From: Flavobacterium sp. LHD-85
Lineage (GTDB): Bacteria; Bacteroidota; Bacteroidia; Flavobacteriales; Flavobacteriaceae
DNA length: 64,000 nt
Reading direction: 5' to 3'
NCBI RefSeq assembly: GCF_030929595.1
Contig: NZ_JAVFVR010000003.1
Location: 186,001-250,000, forward strand
The notes under the pieces: generated by a model
Databases searched by the model: none
The model's input: the letters and a program-made list of their open reading frames with translations, nothing else
Told to the model about the DNA's origin: nothing
Shown: in pieces, positions 31,607 through 41,405 of the stretch
How positions within the stretch are numbered: position 1 is the first letter of the stretch
How the letters are laid out: every line of letters starts with the position of its first letter
Translations under genes and position numbers: made by a program

Positions 31607-32398
31607 TTAGAATTCTAAATAGTGGATGTATCCAAAATTAAACCAAACCTGCCAATCGTTAGATTTGTTTTCTTTGTAAATATCTTTGTTTGGGTTTAAT
31701 CCGTCGATCCAGTCTGAACTGTACATATGAAAACGAGTTTCAAACATTAGATCGCTCATGGTAGTTAGTTTATAGTGAACTCCAACTGCTGCTGTAGCAG
31801 CTAAAGCTACGCCAGTTTCAGTAGAAAAACCATGTGCACGTCCGTCAGATGGAGTTAAGTATTTTCCTGGAGTATTATCAGGAAGTGTAATGTCTCCTAA
31901 ATGAGATCCAACTTTTGCCGAATAATAGCTTACTTGAACTCCAAAAGCACCATACGGACTGAAGCTACCAACTGTGTTTTCGAAGTCGTGGATTTTCATA
32001 AAAGGAGAAAATTCTAGCTGTGCTCCCAAACTTACTATGCTTGAACTTGCATGCATGTTTCTTAATTGCGTTGCAAATACCCCGTTAGGCTTGTATTCAA
32101 CCCACTGGCCATGATGCTTTAAGTTGGTTCTACTGTATGATAGGTCAGATCTTACTTTAAAATGTTCTGTAAAATAGTTTTCTCTATTGTTATTGGCAGA
32201 GAAGTTTATGAAGTGCATGATTCCAATGCCAAAGCCTGTGTTTCCGACATTATTATCAAAGTTGTTTCTTTCTCCAAAATCGGACTGCAAAGTTACTGGT
32301 CCTGCATAGATTCCGATCTCTTGGGCCAATCCTTGTGCTGATACAGCAGTTGAGATGCCCAGTAAGGCAAATAATGTGATAAATAGGTGCTTAGGCAT
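31607..32398 (-). CDS. Flavobacterial outer-membrane beta-barrel-like protein (THC0290_0291-like)
   Basis: The 263-aa exported protein has a signal peptide (about 1-21, ending SAQG) and a beta-rich body with alternating aromatic strands, starting EIGIYAGPVTLQSDFGERNN and ending VWFNFGYIHYLEF, compatible with a small outer-membrane barrel. I recall very similar flavobacterial proteins labelled THC0290_0291 family, without known function; that name comes from memory. The gene has one of the best promoters in the window at 32423-32452 and stands alone. Confidence 0.7.
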   Translation of the reverse strand: MPKHLFITLFALLGISTAVSAQGLAQEIGIYAGPVTLQSDFGERNNFDNNVGNTGFGIGIMHFINFSANNNRENYFTEHFKVRSDLSYSRTNLKHHGQWVEYKPNGVFATQLRNMHASSSIVSLGAQLEFSPFMKIHDFENTVGSFSPYGAFGVQVSYYSAKVGSHLGDITLPDNTPGKYLTPSDGRAHGFSTETGVALAATAAVGVHYKLTTMSDLMFETRFHMYSSDWIDGLNPNKDIYKENKSNDWQVWFNFGYIHYLEF

Positions 32399-32422
32399 TT
32401 TTTAGGGGCTTACAAATCGAGG

Positions 32423-32452
32423 CAAATATATAAAAAACATAATCGATTCAAA
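32423..32452 (-). promoter_or_regulatory. Promoter of the THC0290_0291-like gene
   Basis: TATATTTG (32423-32430) and TTTG (32449-32452) on the minus strand are separated by 18 bases, an ideal Bacteroidota sigma-A-type promoter about 25 bases before the start codon. Confidence 0.75.
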
Positions 32453-32625
32453 ATATTAAATTGCTGTATTGAAAAATAAGTAACAAAATACTTAATTTAC
32501 TAACTTTTAAAAGGTGATTTGCATGTAAACACCTACATGAAAAATGTGTTTTTTTTGGAATGTTTGAAAAAACCACAAATCGTTTCAAAAAAGTGAAAAT
32601 TATAACATCGAATCATTATTTGCCA

Positions 32626-32657
32626 TATCTTTGTCAGTTAAAACGAAAACGTTTTCT
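32626..32657 (+). promoter_or_regulatory. gdhA -7 box followed by a 12-bp palindrome
   Basis: TATCTTTG (32626-32633) fits the -7 consensus. Starting 12 bases later, GAAAACGTTTTC (32646-32657) is a perfect palindrome with a central CG, of the kind bound by LacI-family or other dimeric repressors. It lies at about +8 to +20, a place where a bound protein would block initiation. No -33 TTG is visible. Confidence 0.5.
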
Positions 32658-32725
32658 TAAACACAATTTCTTGTTTTTATAAGAGTGAAAATTAAATCTA
32701 AATTATCTGAAAATTTATTTCAAAG

Positions 32726-34069
32726 ATGGAACAAAAAATAAATGAATTTATGGCTCTTGTTGAGTCAAAAAATCCAAACGAGCCAGAATTTCTTCAAGCA
32801 GTTAGAGAATTCGCAGAAACTGTAATTCCGTTTATTTCTGAACGTAAGAAATATGATGGAAAGAATATCCTTTTAAGAATCGCTGAACCGGAAAGATCAA
32901 TAATATTCAGAGTTCCATGGGTAGACGATAAAGGAGAAATTATTGTGAATAGAGGTTTCAGAATTCAAATGAACTCTGCAATTGGACCTTATAAAGGAGG
33001 GATTAGATTTCACCATACAGTAAATCTATCAGTTTTAAAATTCCTTGCTTTCGAACAAGTTTTCAAAAACAGTTTGACAACTCTTCCAATGGGTGGAGGT
33101 AAAGGTGGTTCTGATTTTGATCCAGAAGGAAAATCAGACGGAGAAATTATGCGTTTCTGCCAGTCATTCATGACAGAATTATGCCGTCATATTGGTCCAG
33201 ATCTTGACGTTCCAGCTGGAGATATTGGTGTTGGAGCAAGAGAAATTGGTTATTTGTTCGGACAATATAAAAGAATTAGAAATGAATTTACAGGAGTTTT
33301 AACTGGAAAAGGTTTGGCTTACGGTGGTTCATTAATCAGACCAGAAGCTACAGGATATGGAGTCGTATATTTTACAGATCAAATGCTTCGTACTATTGGT
33401 CATGAAATTAAAGGCAAGAGAGTTGCTATTTCAGGATTCGGAAACGTGGCTTGGGGAGTAGCTTTAAAAGTAAATGAATTAGGAGGTAAAGTTGTTACAA
33501 TCTCTGGTCCTGACGGATACATTTATGACGAAGAAGGTATCTCTGGAGAAAAAATTGACCATATGGTCGAAATGAGAGCTACTGGAGACAATAGAGCAGA
33601 AAGATATTTAGAGAAATATCCAAATGCGATATTCCATAAAGGGAAAAGCCCTTGGGAAGTAAAAGTAGATATCGCAATTCCATGTGCTACTCAAAACGAA
33701 TTAAATGGTGATGATGCTAAGAAATTAATCGATAATGGTGTTTTATGTGTAACTGAAGCTGCAAACATGCCTTCTACATTAGATGCTATTAAACTTTTCT
33801 TAGACAATAAAGTGTTATTCGCTCCAGGAAAAGCTGCAAATGCTGGTGGTGTTGCTGCTTCTGGATTAGAAATGACTCAAAACTCAATTCGTTTAAATTG
33901 GACTAGTGAAGAGGTAGACTTGAGATTAAAAGAAATCATGGTTGGAATTCATAATCAATGTAAAAAATACGGTGCTGAAGAAGACGGATATGTTAACTAC
34001 GTAAAAGGAGCAAACATTGCCGGATTTGTAAAAGTTGCCGATGCGATGCTTGCACAAGGTGTAGTTTAA
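32726..34069 (+). CDS. gdhA: NADP-specific glutamate dehydrogenase
   Basis: The 447-aa enzyme interconverts 2-oxoglutarate plus ammonium and glutamate. The length and sequence match the hexameric small-subunit NADP type: GGIRFHHTVNLSVLKFLAFEQ, the PMGGGKGGSDFDPEGKSD catalytic-lysine region, DVPAGDIGVGAREIGYL and the Rossmann loop GFGNVAWG. Start ATG at 32726. It is a single-gene unit with a long leader and a strong terminator, suggesting its own nitrogen- or carbon-dependent control. Confidence 0.95.
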   Translation: MEQKINEFMALVESKNPNEPEFLQAVREFAETVIPFISERKKYDGKNILLRIAEPERSIIFRVPWVDDKGEIIVNRGFRIQMNSAIGPYKGGIRFHHTVNLSVLKFLAFEQVFKNSLTTLPMGGGKGGSDFDPEGKSDGEIMRFCQSFMTELCRHIGPDLDVPAGDIGVGAREIGYLFGQYKRIRNEFTGVLTGKGLAYGGSLIRPEATGYGVVYFTDQMLRTIGHEIKGKRVAISGFGNVAWGVALKVNELGGKVVTISGPDGYIYDEEGISGEKIDHMVEMRATGDNRAERYLEKYPNAIFHKGKSPWEVKVDIAIPCATQNELNGDDAKKLIDNGVLCVTEAANMPSTLDAIKLFLDNKVLFAPGKAANAGGVAASGLEMTQNSIRLNWTSEEVDLRLKEIMVGIHNQCKKYGAEEDGYVNYVKGANIAGFVKVADAMLAQGVV

Positions 34070-34088
34070 GATTCGCTCACAATAATTA

Positions 34089-34134
34089 AAAATGCCCTCG
34101 ATTATCTAAATAAGATGTCGGGGGCATTTTATTT
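34089..34134 (+). terminator. gdhA terminator
   Basis: AAAATGCCCTCGA (34089-34101) pairs with TCGGGGGCATTTT (34118-34130) through 13 positions including one G-T pair, followed by a T-rich stretch. Confidence 0.85.
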
Positions 34135-34166
34135 AGGCTAAAAATTAAATAAAATCCCGTTTGTAT

Positions 34167-34174
34167 TATATTTG
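34167..34174 (+). promoter_or_regulatory. Putative -7 box for porZ
   Basis: TATATTTG lies 18 bases before the ATG at 34193 and would give a very short leader. Confidence 0.5.
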
Positions 34175-34192
34175 TCAATTCGAATACATTAA

Positions 34193-36478
34193 ATGATGAA
34201 AAAAGTATTTTGCTGCAGTTTGCTTTTATTTCTAATTCAATTTTGCGGGGCGCAGAGCAAGTTGTCTTGGCAAGGATATTTTTCATTTAATGAAATAAAA
34301 GATATTTCAGAATCGACTGCAAGTATATTTGCGGCTTCAGAAAACGCACTATTTTCAAGAAATATAACGACCAATGTTCTAAAATCGACCACTACTGTGG
34401 ATGGACTTTCGGGTCAGACAATTTCTGCAGTTTATTATAGTGAATCATTCAAAAAAACAATAATCGGTTACGAAAACGGTTTGATGATCTTGGTTAACGA
34501 TGTTGATGGAAGTATTGTAAAAGTTGTAGATATAATTAACAAACAACTTCCGGCAAATACTAAAAAGATCAATCATTTTATGGAAAACAATGGCTTGGTA
34601 TATGTTTCTTGCGATTTCGGAATTGTTCAGTTCAATCTTAAAACTTCGCAATTTGGCGACACCTATTTTATTGGAGATAACGGAGCAGAAATAAGCGTTA
34701 GGCAAACCACAATGTTTAACGGATTTATTTTTGCGGCAACAGCTAGTGGTATTAGAAGAGCTGATAGTTCAAATGCTAATTTAATAGATTACAGCCAATG
34801 GACTGTTGTAAATGCAGGAAGCTGGTCTGGTGTTGAGGCTTTAGACACAGAACTTATTGCTGTAAATGATTCTGGATATATTCATAGATTCAATTCAAGT
34901 GCATTTGTAGGTTTTTCGCAATTGCCTCAGGCCGCTGTTGATGTAAGAGCAAAAAATCATAATTTATTTATTACAACTGCCAGTACGGTTTATGTGTACA
35001 ATAATCAGATGGTGCTGAATCGTCAGATTTCAAATGCTCAGGTTTTAGATAATACCTTAAATTTTAGCTGTGCAACTGCAATTGGAAATCAGATTTTTAT
35101 CGGAACAAAAGAAAAAGGTTTGTTTGTTTCTACTTTAAATAACGTTACGGCTTTCGAAAATAGCACACCTAGCGGCCCAATACGCAATAATATTTTCTCT
35201 ATAGATACAGGTTCAAGTACTTTATGGGCAGTTTATGGCGATTATGACGTTTCGTATAATCCATATCCTTTAGATAGTTACGGAATTAGCCGATTTAATG
35301 CTTCAAGATGGTTAAATATTCCATATTCTGAGATGTATGATGCAAAGACAATAACTAGAATCAGCATAAATCCGAATAATGAAAAACACGTTTATGCTAG
35401 TTCTTTTTTCTCAGGATTAGTAAAAATAGAAAATGATGTCCCTACTCTTTTATATAATGAGGAAAATAGCGGTTTGGAGTCTATTACCACGGAGGGGCCA
35501 AATTATATAGACGTTCGAATCAATGCAACAGCTTTTGATAGATCTGGAAATCTTTGGGTGACTAATAGTAGAGTTAATAACGGATTGAAAGTTTTAAAAA
35601 CAAATGGGCAGTGGGGTGGTTATGCAATGACTTCGATTTTAGGCAATGCAGAAGCCGAAAGCTATTCAAGTATAGCTGTTGATCGCAATAATGTAAAATG
35701 GATTGGAACTTATAGAAATGGAGTTGTTGGGTTTAATGAAAGCACAAATACATTCAAAAAAATGACTTTTGGCGCTGATGCAGGTAATCTGCCAATAGAA
35801 GACGTTAGAACTCTAGCAATCGATACAAAAAATCAGCTTTGGATAGGGACAACAAAAGGGTTGAGGGTTTTGTCTAATGTCTCAAGTTTTCAATCGGAAA
35901 ATCAGTTAAAAGCAAATCCAATTATCATAACCGAAGACGATTTGGCTCAAGAGCTGCTCTACGAACAATTTATAACTTCTATAGCTGTTGACGGAGCAAA
36001 CAATAAATGGATTGGAACTGCAGATTCTGGAGTGTTTATGGTTTCGCCAAATGGGCAGGAAACCAAATATCATTTTACAATAAACAATTCGCCACTACCA
36101 AGTAATTATGTAAATGATGTCAAGATAAATTCTAAAACAGGAGAAGTTTTTATTGCAACTAGTAAAGGACTAGTTTCTTTTGGCGGAATTGCAACAGAAG
36201 CAAATGATGATTTGAGTAATGTATATGTTTATCCGAATCCGGTGCGTCCGACGTATACAGGAACGGTTAAAGTTGCTGGATTAATTGATAAAGCAAATGT
36301 CAAAATCACAGATATCGAAGGAAACTTGGTTTACGAAATAACTTCTTCAGGCGGAACAATTGAATGGGACACAACTGCTTTTGGAAAATACAAAGTAGCT
36401 TCTGGAGTTTATATGGTTTTTATTTCTGGAGAAGATGGTGGGGAAACTAAAGTTAAAAAAGTAATGATAATTCGTTAG
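34193..36478 (+). CDS. porZ: PorZ-like type IX secretion system surface protein
   Basis: The 761-aa exported protein (signal peptide ending near CGAQ, residues 1-21) consists of two beta-propeller regions with two-component-regulator-type repeats (for example NNVKWIGTYRNGVVGFNE and NQLWIGTTKGLRVLSN) and a C-terminal sorting-type domain of about 80 residues from VYVYPNPVRP to KVKKVMIIR. This matches PorZ, part of the attachment complex that delivers A-LPS to the T9SS sortase PorU. The gene is followed by recO, an arrangement I remember from other flavobacteria. Two adjacent ATG codons exist (34193 and 34196). Confidence 0.85.
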   Translation: MMKKVFCCSLLLFLIQFCGAQSKLSWQGYFSFNEIKDISESTASIFAASENALFSRNITTNVLKSTTTVDGLSGQTISAVYYSESFKKTIIGYENGLMILVNDVDGSIVKVVDIINKQLPANTKKINHFMENNGLVYVSCDFGIVQFNLKTSQFGDTYFIGDNGAEISVRQTTMFNGFIFAATASGIRRADSSNANLIDYSQWTVVNAGSWSGVEALDTELIAVNDSGYIHRFNSSAFVGFSQLPQAAVDVRAKNHNLFITTASTVYVYNNQMVLNRQISNAQVLDNTLNFSCATAIGNQIFIGTKEKGLFVSTLNNVTAFENSTPSGPIRNNIFSIDTGSSTLWAVYGDYDVSYNPYPLDSYGISRFNASRWLNIPYSEMYDAKTITRISINPNNEKHVYASSFFSGLVKIENDVPTLLYNEENSGLESITTEGPNYIDVRINATAFDRSGNLWVTNSRVNNGLKVLKTNGQWGGYAMTSILGNAEAESYSSIAVDRNNVKWIGTYRNGVVGFNESTNTFKKMTFGADAGNLPIEDVRTLAIDTKNQLWIGTTKGLRVLSNVSSFQSENQLKANPIIITEDDLAQELLYEQFITSIAVDGANNKWIGTADSGVFMVSPNGQETKYHFTINNSPLPSNYVNDVKINSKTGEVFIATSKGLVSFGGIATEANDDLSNVYVYPNPVRPTYTGTVKVAGLIDKANVKITDIEGNLVYEITSSGGTIEWDTTAFGKYKVASGVYMVFISGEDGGETKVKKVMIIR

Positions 36479-36564
36479 TATTCAGTCGCAGTTTTCGGTC
36501 ACAGTCACAGTTTTTAGTTTTGGATAGGAATCTAAAATCTAAAATCTACAATCTAAAATTAAAA

Positions 36565-37278
36565 ATGCTCGTCAAAACCAAAGCCATAGTAATTTCATCT
36601 TTAAAGTTTCAAGAAAAAAGCTTGATTGTAAAATGCTTTACACTTTCAAGCGGATTGAAATCTTATTTTGTGCGTGACGCTTTTTCAAGCCGAAAAGCAA
36701 GTCAGAAGATTGCTTATTTTCAGCCTTTTTCAATTTTAGAAATCGAAGCAGTTCATAAAAATAAAGGGACGCTTGAAAATTTTAAGGAAATAAAAACGGC
36801 TATTCCCTTTCAGAGTATACATACTGATATTGTGAAAAGTACAATGGTAATGTTTCTTTCAGAAATGCTTCATTATTCCATTCAGGAAGAAGAAAAAAAC
36901 GAACAGCTTTTCCTGTTTTTAGAAACGGCATTAACGTGGTTGGATCATCATGATGAGATTTCTAATTTTCATTTAATCCTGCTTTTAGAAATAACAAAAT
37001 ATCTTGGCTTTTATCCAGATCTTTCAGAAAATAATCTTCCTTTTTTTGAAATGAATGAAGGTGTTTTTACGCTTTTTCAAAATGGAAATGTGTTGCCTGA
37101 ACACGAAACCAATTTGTTTAAAAAGCTTTTGGATTTAAAATTCGATAACGATCAAAAAATATTTCATGTTTTAGAAAGGCAAATCCTTCTGAAAATTATA
37201 ATTGATTATTACAGTTTGCATTTGGAAGGATTCAAAAAACCTAAATCTTTAGAGATTTTAAAAGAAGTTTTCTCTTAA
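36565..37278 (+). CDS. recO: DNA repair protein RecO
   Basis: The 237-aa mediator protein helps load RecA with RecR on gapped DNA. The N-terminal OB-fold is visible (LVKTKAIVISSLKFQEKSLIVKCFT, then LKSYFVRDAF) with a helical C-terminal domain. The ATG at 36565 gives the standard MLVKTKAIV start; the frame extends 15 residues upstream into low-complexity sequence. The typical zinc-finger cysteines of some RecO proteins are absent, as usual in Bacteroidota. Confidence 0.92.
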   Translation: MLVKTKAIVISSLKFQEKSLIVKCFTLSSGLKSYFVRDAFSSRKASQKIAYFQPFSILEIEAVHKNKGTLENFKEIKTAIPFQSIHTDIVKSTMVMFLSEMLHYSIQEEEKNEQLFLFLETALTWLDHHDEISNFHLILLLEITKYLGFYPDLSENNLPFFEMNEGVFTLFQNGNVLPEHETNLFKKLLDLKFDNDQKIFHVLERQILLKIIIDYYSLHLEGFKKPKSLEILKEVFS

Positions 37279-37376
37279 ACCGATAAAAAGGGCAATATTT
37301 GTTGCGGAATCTACTCGAAATTTCCTGAAATCGGTCTTTTTTCCATGATATTTTCTCTATTTTACTCAAAATTCCT

Positions 37377-37384
37377 TACTTTCG
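37377..37384 (+). promoter_or_regulatory. Putative -7 box for ileS
   Basis: TACTTTCG differs from TAnnTTTG at one position and lies 25 bases before the ileS start. Confidence 0.35.
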
Positions 37385-37408
37385 CACCTCGTTTAAGAAA
37401 AGGATAAA

Positions 37409-40400
37409 ATGAGTACAAAATTTACTGAATACAAAGGACTTGACTTACCAACTGTAGCGTCTGAAGTTCTTGATTTTTGGAAGAAAGAAAATATATTTGA
37501 AAAGAGTGTAACAACTCGCGAAGGTGCTGAACCTTTCGTATTTTTTGAAGGTCCGCCTTCAGCAAACGGATTGCCTGGAATTCACCACGTAATGGCACGT
37601 GCGATTAAAGATATTTTTTGCAGATATAAAACTCAAAAAGGTTTTCAAGTAAAAAGAAAAGCCGGATGGGATACTCACGGTTTGCCTGTAGAATTAGGTA
37701 CTGAAAAAGAATTAGGAATTACAAAAGAAGATATTGGTAAAACCATTTCGATCGAAGAATATAACGAAGCGTGTAAAAAAACCGTTATGCGTTATACTGA
37801 CGTATGGAATGATTTGACCGAAAAAATGGGGTATTGGGTTGATATGGAAGATCCATATGTGACTTACAAACCAAAATATATGGAATCTGTTTGGTGGCTT
37901 TTGAAACAAATCTACGATAAAGGCTTGTTGTACAAAGGATACACGATTCAGCCATATTCTCCGAAAGCAGGAACAGGACTTTCTTCTCACGAAGTAAATC
38001 AGCCTGGTGCTTATAGAGATGTTACGGATACTACAATTGTAGCGCAATTCAAAACTTTACCAGAAACTTTACCAAGCTTTTTACAAGGTTTTGGAGATAT
38101 TCACATTTTAGCTTGGACGACAACGCCTTGGACACTTCCGTCGAATACAGCTTTGACAGTTGGTCCAAAAATCGACTATGTTTTAGTTAAAACTTTCAAT
38201 CAATATACTTTTGAGCCAATCAATGTTATTTTGGCTAAAAACTTAGTTGGAAAACAATTCGGGAAAGGATATTTCGTAAGCGAAGATGATGCTGATTTTG
38301 ACAACGTTAAAAACGGCGACAAAAAATTGCCATATAAAATCTTAACTGAGGCAAAAGGAGCAGATTTAGTAGAAATCCGTTACGAGCAATTATTGCCTTA
38401 TGTATTGCCATATCAAAATGCAGAAAATGCATTTAGAGTAATTTCTGGAGACTTCGTTACAACAGAAGACGGAACAGGAATTGTGCATACAGCTCCGACT
38501 TTTGGTGCAGATGATGCTAAAGTTGCTAAAGAAGCAAAACCAGAAGTGCCGCCAATGTTGGTTCTTGACGAAAACGGAACCGCAGTCCCATTAGTAGATT
38601 TACAAGGAAAATTCACTTCTCATGTAGGTGATTTAGCTGGTAAATATGTTAAAAACGAATATTACGATGCAGGACAAGCTCCAGAGAAATCTGTTGATGT
38701 TGAAATCGCTATTCGTCTTAAAGAAGAAAACAAAGCTTTTAAAGTTGAAAAATACGTGCACAGTTATCCACACAGTTGGAGAACAGACGAGCCGTTACTA
38801 TACTATCCTCTAGATTCATGGTTCATCAAAGTAACCGATGTAAAAGATAGAATGTTCGACCTGAACGAAACTATCAATTGGAAACCTAAATCTACTGGTG
38901 AAGGACGTTTTGGAAATTGGCTTAAAAATGCTAATGATTGGAACTTATCTCGTTCTAGATATTGGGGTATTCCGTTGCCAATTTGGAGAACAGAAGATAA
39001 AACGGAAGAAGTTATTATCGGTTCTGTTGAAGAATTGTACAATGCAATCGAAAAATCAATCGAAGCAGGTTTCCAAAAAGAAAATCCATTTAAAGGGTTT
39101 GAGATTGGAAATATGTCTGAATCAAACTATGATTTAATTGACTTGCATAAAAATGTTGTTGATGCCATTACTTTAGTTTCTGCTTCTGGGAAACCAATGA
39201 AGCGCGAAAGTGATCTAATCGACGTTTGGTTCGATTCTGGAGCAATGCCTTATGCGCAATGGCACTATCCTTTTGAGAACAAAGATAAAATTGATGGAAA
39301 CAAAGATTTTCCAGCGAACTTCATTGCCGAAGGAGTAGACCAGACACGTGGATGGTTCTATACCTTACATGCTATCGGAACTTTGGTTTTTGATAAAATA
39401 GCTTACAAAAATGTAGTTTCAAACGGTCTTGTTTTGGATAAAAATGGAATTAAAATGTCTAAGAGTAAAGGAAATACGATAGACCCATTTAAAACCATTG
39501 CAGAAAACGGCCCAGATGCTACACGCTGGTATATGATTATGAATGCAAATCCGTGGGATAACTTGAAGTTTGATCTTGAAGGAATTGCTGAGGTTAAACG
39601 TAAATTCTTCGGAACTTTATACAACACATATTCTTTCTTTTCGTTATATGCTAACATCGATGGATTTAAATATGCAGAAGCTGAAATCCCGTTAAACGAA
39701 AGACCAGAAATCGATCAATGGATTATTTCTGAATTACATTCGCTAATCAAATTTGTTGACGAATGTTACGAAGATTATGAGCCAACAAAAGCGACAAGAG
39801 CCATTTCTGACTTCGTTCAGGAAAACTTAAGTAACTGGTACGTGCGTTTATGCCGTCGTCGTTTCTGGAAAGGAGAATATGCAAAAGATAAAATTGCAGC
39901 TTACCAAACGCTTTATACTTGTTTGCTTACAATCAGTAAACTAAGCGCTCCAGTAGCTCCATTTTTTATGGATAAATTATACAGAGATTTGACAGCTTCT
40001 ACGGGAACCGAGGATTTTGCTAGTGTTCACTTGGCTGAATTCCCGAAATTTGTCGAAAACTTTGTTAATAAAACGTTAGAGAGCAAAATGCAGAAGGCGC
40101 AAACGATCTCATCTTTGGTTTTATCACTACGTAAAAAAGAGATGATAAAAGTTCGTCAACCTCTGCAAAAGGTAATGATTCCGGTACTTGACGACAATCA
40201 GCGTGCTGAAATCGAGGCTATTTCTGACCTTGTGAAAGCTGAAGTAAACGTAAAAGAAATCGAACTTTTAGACGATGCTTCAGGTATTTTGGTAAAACAA
40301 ATTAAGCCTAATTTCAAAGCCCTTGGACCACGTTTCGGGAAAGATATGGGTCTGATTTCTAAGGAGATACAAGGTTTTTCTGCAGATCAGATTAATCAGT

Positions 40401-40810
40401 TAGACAAGCAAGGAACGCTAGATATTGTTATTGCAGGAAATAGTGTAACTTTATCATTAGAAGATGTGGAAATTACATCGCAAGATATCGAAGGATGGTT
40501 GGTTGCTAATTCAAACGGAATAACAGTTGCGCTTGATATTACTCTTACCGAAGAATTAAAAAATGAAGGTATCGCTAGAGAATTAGTAAATAGAATACAA
40601 AACATTCGTAAAGATTCAGGATTTGAGGTTACGGATAAGATTAAAGTTCAAATAAAGAGAGACGGCATTTTAGAAGATGCAGTTTCGAAAAATGAAGGCT
40701 ATATTAAGTCTGAAACATTAACAGACGAACTCGTTTTTGCTGACACGTTAGAAAACGGCACAGAAATTGAGTTTGATGACATTAGAACCATTATATTAAT
40801 TTCAAAATAG
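37409..40810 (+). CDS. ileS: Isoleucyl-tRNA synthetase, long (eukaryote-like) form
   Basis: The 1133-aa class I synthetase charges tRNA-Ile. The HIGH motif occurs as PGIHH around residues 56-60 and KMSKS at 682-686; the editing domain (about 200-430, with TTTPWTLPSNTALTV) and the W-W-rich Rossmann region are present. The length and C-terminal extension (about 900-1133) correspond to the type 2 enzymes found in eukaryotes and in several bacterial groups, a class generally less sensitive to mupirocin. The DksA-like gene follows six bases downstream and is probably co-transcribed. Confidence 0.97.
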   Translation: MSTKFTEYKGLDLPTVASEVLDFWKKENIFEKSVTTREGAEPFVFFEGPPSANGLPGIHHVMARAIKDIFCRYKTQKGFQVKRKAGWDTHGLPVELGTEKELGITKEDIGKTISIEEYNEACKKTVMRYTDVWNDLTEKMGYWVDMEDPYVTYKPKYMESVWWLLKQIYDKGLLYKGYTIQPYSPKAGTGLSSHEVNQPGAYRDVTDTTIVAQFKTLPETLPSFLQGFGDIHILAWTTTPWTLPSNTALTVGPKIDYVLVKTFNQYTFEPINVILAKNLVGKQFGKGYFVSEDDADFDNVKNGDKKLPYKILTEAKGADLVEIRYEQLLPYVLPYQNAENAFRVISGDFVTTEDGTGIVHTAPTFGADDAKVAKEAKPEVPPMLVLDENGTAVPLVDLQGKFTSHVGDLAGKYVKNEYYDAGQAPEKSVDVEIAIRLKEENKAFKVEKYVHSYPHSWRTDEPLLYYPLDSWFIKVTDVKDRMFDLNETINWKPKSTGEGRFGNWLKNANDWNLSRSRYWGIPLPIWRTEDKTEEVIIGSVEELYNAIEKSIEAGFQKENPFKGFEIGNMSESNYDLIDLHKNVVDAITLVSASGKPMKRESDLIDVWFDSGAMPYAQWHYPFENKDKIDGNKDFPANFIAEGVDQTRGWFYTLHAIGTLVFDKIAYKNVVSNGLVLDKNGIKMSKSKGNTIDPFKTIAENGPDATRWYMIMNANPWDNLKFDLEGIAEVKRKFFGTLYNTYSFFSLYANIDGFKYAEAEIPLNERPEIDQWIISELHSLIKFVDECYEDYEPTKATRAISDFVQENLSNWYVRLCRRRFWKGEYAKDKIAAYQTLYTCLLTISKLSAPVAPFFMDKLYRDLTASTGTEDFASVHLAEFPKFVENFVNKTLESKMQKAQTISSLVLSLRKKEMIKVRQPLQKVMIPVLDDNQRAEIEAISDLVKAEVNVKEIELLDDASGILVKQIKPNFKALGPRFGKDMGLISKEIQGFSADQINQLDKQGTLDIVIAGNSVTLSLEDVEITSQDIEGWLVANSNGITVALDITLTEELKNEGIARELVNRIQNIRKDSGFEVTDKIKVQIKRDGILEDAVSKNEGYIKSETLTDELVFADTLENGTEIEFDDIRTIILISK

Positions 40811-40816
40811 TAGAAA

Positions 40817-41197
40817 ATGATAGATGAAATTACAAGATACTCTGATGCTGATTTAGCAGAGTTCAAAGAGATAATCCAAGCAAAAATTAAAAAAGCACAA
40901 GAAGATCTTGATTTGATCAAAAGTGCCTATATGAACGATTTGAATAACGGAACTGACGATACTTCTCCAACTTTTAAAGCTTTTGAAGAAGGAAGTGAGA
41001 CCATGTCTAAAGAAGCAAACTCACAGTTGGCTATCAGACAAGAGAAATTCATTCGTGACTTGAAAAATGCTTTATTCCGTGTAGAAAATAAAACTTACGG
41101 CATCTGCAAAGTAACAGGTAAATTAATTAGCAAGGAAAGGCTTAAAATCGTTCCTCATGCAACAATGAGTATCGAAGCTAAAAACTTGCAGAGATAA
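40817..41197 (+). CDS. TraR/DksA-family protein with degenerate zinc finger
   Basis: The 126-aa product has the DksA coiled-coil layout (helices at about 10-40 and 60-92) and the family C-terminus NKTYGICKVTGKLISKERLK followed by IVPHATMSIE. Of the four zinc-binding cysteines only C97 remains, so it probably binds no zinc or binds it differently; this is common in Bacteroidota. DksA proteins enter the RNA polymerase secondary channel and modulate stable-RNA promoters with ppGpp. It follows ileS by six bases and ends at a terminator. Confidence 0.88.
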   Translation: MIDEITRYSDADLAEFKEIIQAKIKKAQEDLDLIKSAYMNDLNNGTDDTSPTFKAFEEGSETMSKEANSQLAIRQEKFIRDLKNALFRVENKTYGICKVTGKLISKERLKIVPHATMSIEAKNLQR

Positions 41198-41226
41198 TTA
41201 TAAAATATCTTTGGATAGAACAAGAA

Positions 41227-41256
41227 AACGCTCCTTTTTAGGAGCGTTTTTTTTGT
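41227..41256 (+). terminator. Terminator of the ileS-dksA-like operon
   Basis: AACGCTCCT and AGGAGCGTT (41227-41235, 41240-41248) form a perfect 9-bp stem followed by T8. A nearly identical hairpin ends the gene at 42414-42629. Confidence 0.92.
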
Positions 41257-41405
41257 TTAATGTTTGATAAGGTTTATGTTTGCTGACATGAATTATTATT
41301 GAAAGAAATTATTTATAATTAATCAAAATAAAGTAATTTTTTCAATGATTTATTTTGTAAGAATCAAGCAGGTAAAATTACCTAAGAGTTTTTTCGAATA
41401 AGCTC

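Larger units (their letters stand above)
32399..32725. other. Divergent control region between the outer-membrane protein gene and gdhA
   Basis: This 327-base region holds the minus-strand promoter at 32423-32452, an AT-rich stretch, small inverted repeats around 32518-32546 (AGGTG..CACCT and CATGTA..TACATG), the plus-strand -7 box for gdhA (32626-32633) and a palindrome just after it (32646-32657). The gdhA leader is about 90 bases. Confidence 0.6.
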
